From positions 248,001 through 312,000 of the forward strand of contig NZ_BMTW01000003.1 of assembly GCF_014649875.1 (NCBI RefSeq): 64,000 nucleotides of DNA. Direction: 5' to 3'. Shown in pieces: positions 62,867 to 64,000 of the stretch (positions are counted from its first letter, which is position 1; each line of letters opens with the position of its first letter). The stretch is from Streptomyces rubiginosohelvolus. GTDB lineage: Bacteria; Actinomycetota; Actinomycetes; Streptomycetales; Streptomycetaceae. The translations under genes were made by a program, and so were the position numbers. Under the pieces are notes generated by a model, which searched no databases, was not told the DNA's origin, and worked only from the letters and a program-made list of their open reading frames with translations.

Positions 62867-63631
62867 GTGCATTTCTCTTCCGAACAGCGACTCGACGACG
62901 CCGTGGTCGAGCGCGCATTCACCCTTGGCGAGATCCCCGGCATTCTGTGGACGCCCGCGGCCCTGCCCCCCGATTCCGTACCGGCGCCGCTGATCCTGAT
63001 CGGCCACCCCCCGCTGGGGCTCGGCCGGATGTATCCCCGGCTGGCGGGGCGGGCGCGGCATTACGTGGCGGAGTACGGGTTCGCCGCGGCCACCATCGAG
63101 CTCCCCGGCAGCGGTGTACGGCCCCGCTGGGCCGCCGCCGAGCAGGCCCGCGCCGATCTGCGCCGGGCGATGGCTATTGAGAGCGGTGGGCCGGTCGGTG
63201 GCGAGATCATCGACGCCCTCATCCTTCCGCTGGTCGACCGGGCGGTGCCGGAATGGCAGGCCGTCCTGGACGAACTGCTGTCGCTGCCCGGGATCGGCGG
63301 GCCGGTCGGGTACGAAGGGGGCGTGATCTCCATCGGCGTCCGCCTCGCGGTCGTCGAGCCGCGCATCGTGGCCGCCGGTCTCTTCGCCGGAAGCCTCGTG
63401 CCCGCCGCCGTGTTCGAGGAGGCCCGCCGGGTCACGATTCCCCTGCACGTCCTGCTGCAGTGGGACGACGAGGGCAACGACCGGCAGGCGGCCCTGGACC
63501 TGTTCGACGCCTTCGGGTCCCGGGAGAAGACCCTGCACGCCAACCTCGGCGGGCACACCGGCGTTCCGCAGTTCGAACTCGACACGGGGGCCCGCTTCTT
63601 CGCCCGGCATCTGACGGGCGAGCCCCGCTGA
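62867..63631 (+). CDS. Alpha/beta-hydrolase lacking the nucleophile serine
   Basis: 254-aa dienelactone-hydrolase-like protein. Oxyanion region LILIGHPPLGLGRMYPRLAG, acid LLQWDDEGNDRQ and catalytic His NLGGHTGVPQFELD are in place. The nucleophile elbow reads VGYEGGV, where GxSxG is expected: Ser is replaced by Glu (near residue 151). Either catalysis is lost or changed, or another Ser (VISIG) serves. GTG start. Confidence 0.72.
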   Translation: MHFSSEQRLDDAVVERAFTLGEIPGILWTPAALPPDSVPAPLILIGHPPLGLGRMYPRLAGRARHYVAEYGFAAATIELPGSGVRPRWAAAEQARADLRRAMAIESGGPVGGEIIDALILPLVDRAVPEWQAVLDELLSLPGIGGPVGYEGGVISIGVRLAVVEPRIVAAGLFAGSLVPAAVFEEARRVTIPLHVLLQWDDEGNDRQAALDLFDAFGSREKTLHANLGGHTGVPQFELDTGARFFARHLTGEPR

Positions 63632-63662
63632 CCGGCGCGGGTGACGCGCTCCGCCACCTGGG

Positions 63663-64000
63663 TCAGCGCAGCGACTGTGTGCCTATGACCGACAGCAGCC
63701 GCAGCCGCTCGTAGCTCTCGCTGCCCGGCGCGGCCGTGTACACGAGCAGGCTGTGCGACTGGTCCGGGTCCAGCAGCCGCTGGCAGTTCAGCTCCAGGAC
63801 GCCGACCTCGGGGTGGACGAAGCGCTTCACCTCGTTCGGGCGGATGCCGATCTCGTGCTCGTCCCAGAGCCGCCGGAACTCCTCGCTCCCCTCGCGCAAC
63901 AGCTCGGCGCAGTACGCGGCCCGGGAGCCGGTCCCCCGCAGGGTGGCCAGCTCCCGCAGGCCGGAGGCGAACATCCGGGAGAGGAAGGCGTGGTCCTCGG
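63663..64000 (-). CDS. MmyB-like HTH regulator, C-terminal part (runs off the window)
   Basis: The last 112 codons of a regulator; the frame is open to the window edge, so the N-terminal HTH is outside. The visible part is the MmyB-like ligand domain: LSRMFASGLRELATLRG, RRLWDEHEIGIRPNEVKRF, HPEVGVLELNCQRLLDPDQS, LLVYTAAPGSESYERLRLLS. Same family as the gene at 43661, from a different branch. Confidence 0.85.
   Translation of the reverse strand, partial: EDHAFLSRMFASGLRELATLRGTGSRAAYCAELLREGSEEFRRLWDEHEIGIRPNEVKRFVHPEVGVLELNCQRLLDPDQSHSLLVYTAAPGSESYERLRLLSVIGTQSLR

Overview
The window is high-GC chromosomal DNA of a Streptomyces (or a very close actinomycete). The evidence is strong G/C bias at third codon positions, frequent GTG/TTG starts, and Streptomyces-typical families (DUF397, XRE-DUF5753 regulators, class F sortase, Hrd-type sigma factor). 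From memory, the order matB - carboxyltransferase - ABC pair - hrdA - dnaG - dgt - SoxR-type reductase - nirBD - ppdK - dus matches the core region of S. coelicolor around SCO2444-SCO2496. No phage, insertion sequence, CRISPR array or origin was seen.

Layout. 0-9.4 kb: a secreted PQQ-type sugar dehydrogenase with PKD and sugar-binding domains, a malonyl-CoA synthetase (matB) overlapping a fused AccD/AccA-like carboxyltransferase, a divergent TetR/SDR pair, an MFS exporter and a lipoprotein. 9.4-12 kb: a divergent alcohol dehydrogenase/TetR pair, a CAT-anticodon tRNA and two tandem tRNA-Asn genes. 12-26 kb (core): YtxH-like protein, sugar kinase, a heterodimeric ABC exporter, hrdA, dnaG, a ferredoxin-reductase-type flavoprotein, dgt, a CbiX-type chelatase and a SanA-like protein. 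26-36 kb: gamma-glutamylcyclotransferase-like protein, CutA, an FMN reductase behind a perfect SoxR box, aminotransferase IV, a sortase with its probable partner, a TauE/SafE permease, nirBD behind a GlnR-like box, and a Tat-exported PhoX-like protein. 36-49 kb: ppdK with twin hairpins downstream and twin palindromes upstream, dus, VOC proteins, regulator/transporter pairs and glutaminase.

49-64 kb looks accessory. It holds a rifampin phosphotransferase (rph) preceded by a rifamycin-associated element, three proteins resembling aminoglycoside-modifying enzymes (two nucleotidyltransferases and a GNAT acetyltransferase), two decayed gene remnants, a Pnkp-like kinase, a small Asp-rich calcium-type repeat protein, and an XRE-DUF397 pair divergent from five tightly packed small genes of unknown function. 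A 17-codon leader ORF precedes an alpha/beta-hydrolase that has lost its nucleophile serine. The window ends inside a regulator gene.

How genes work together. Siroheme-dependent NirB sits 7 kb from a CbiX-type chelatase that could supply siroheme. MatB would make malonyl-type CoA thioesters next to a carboxyltransferase with matching substrates. Most accessory transporters and reductases sit back-to-back with a regulator, with palindromic operator candidates between them. Functions are read from protein motifs without any database search.
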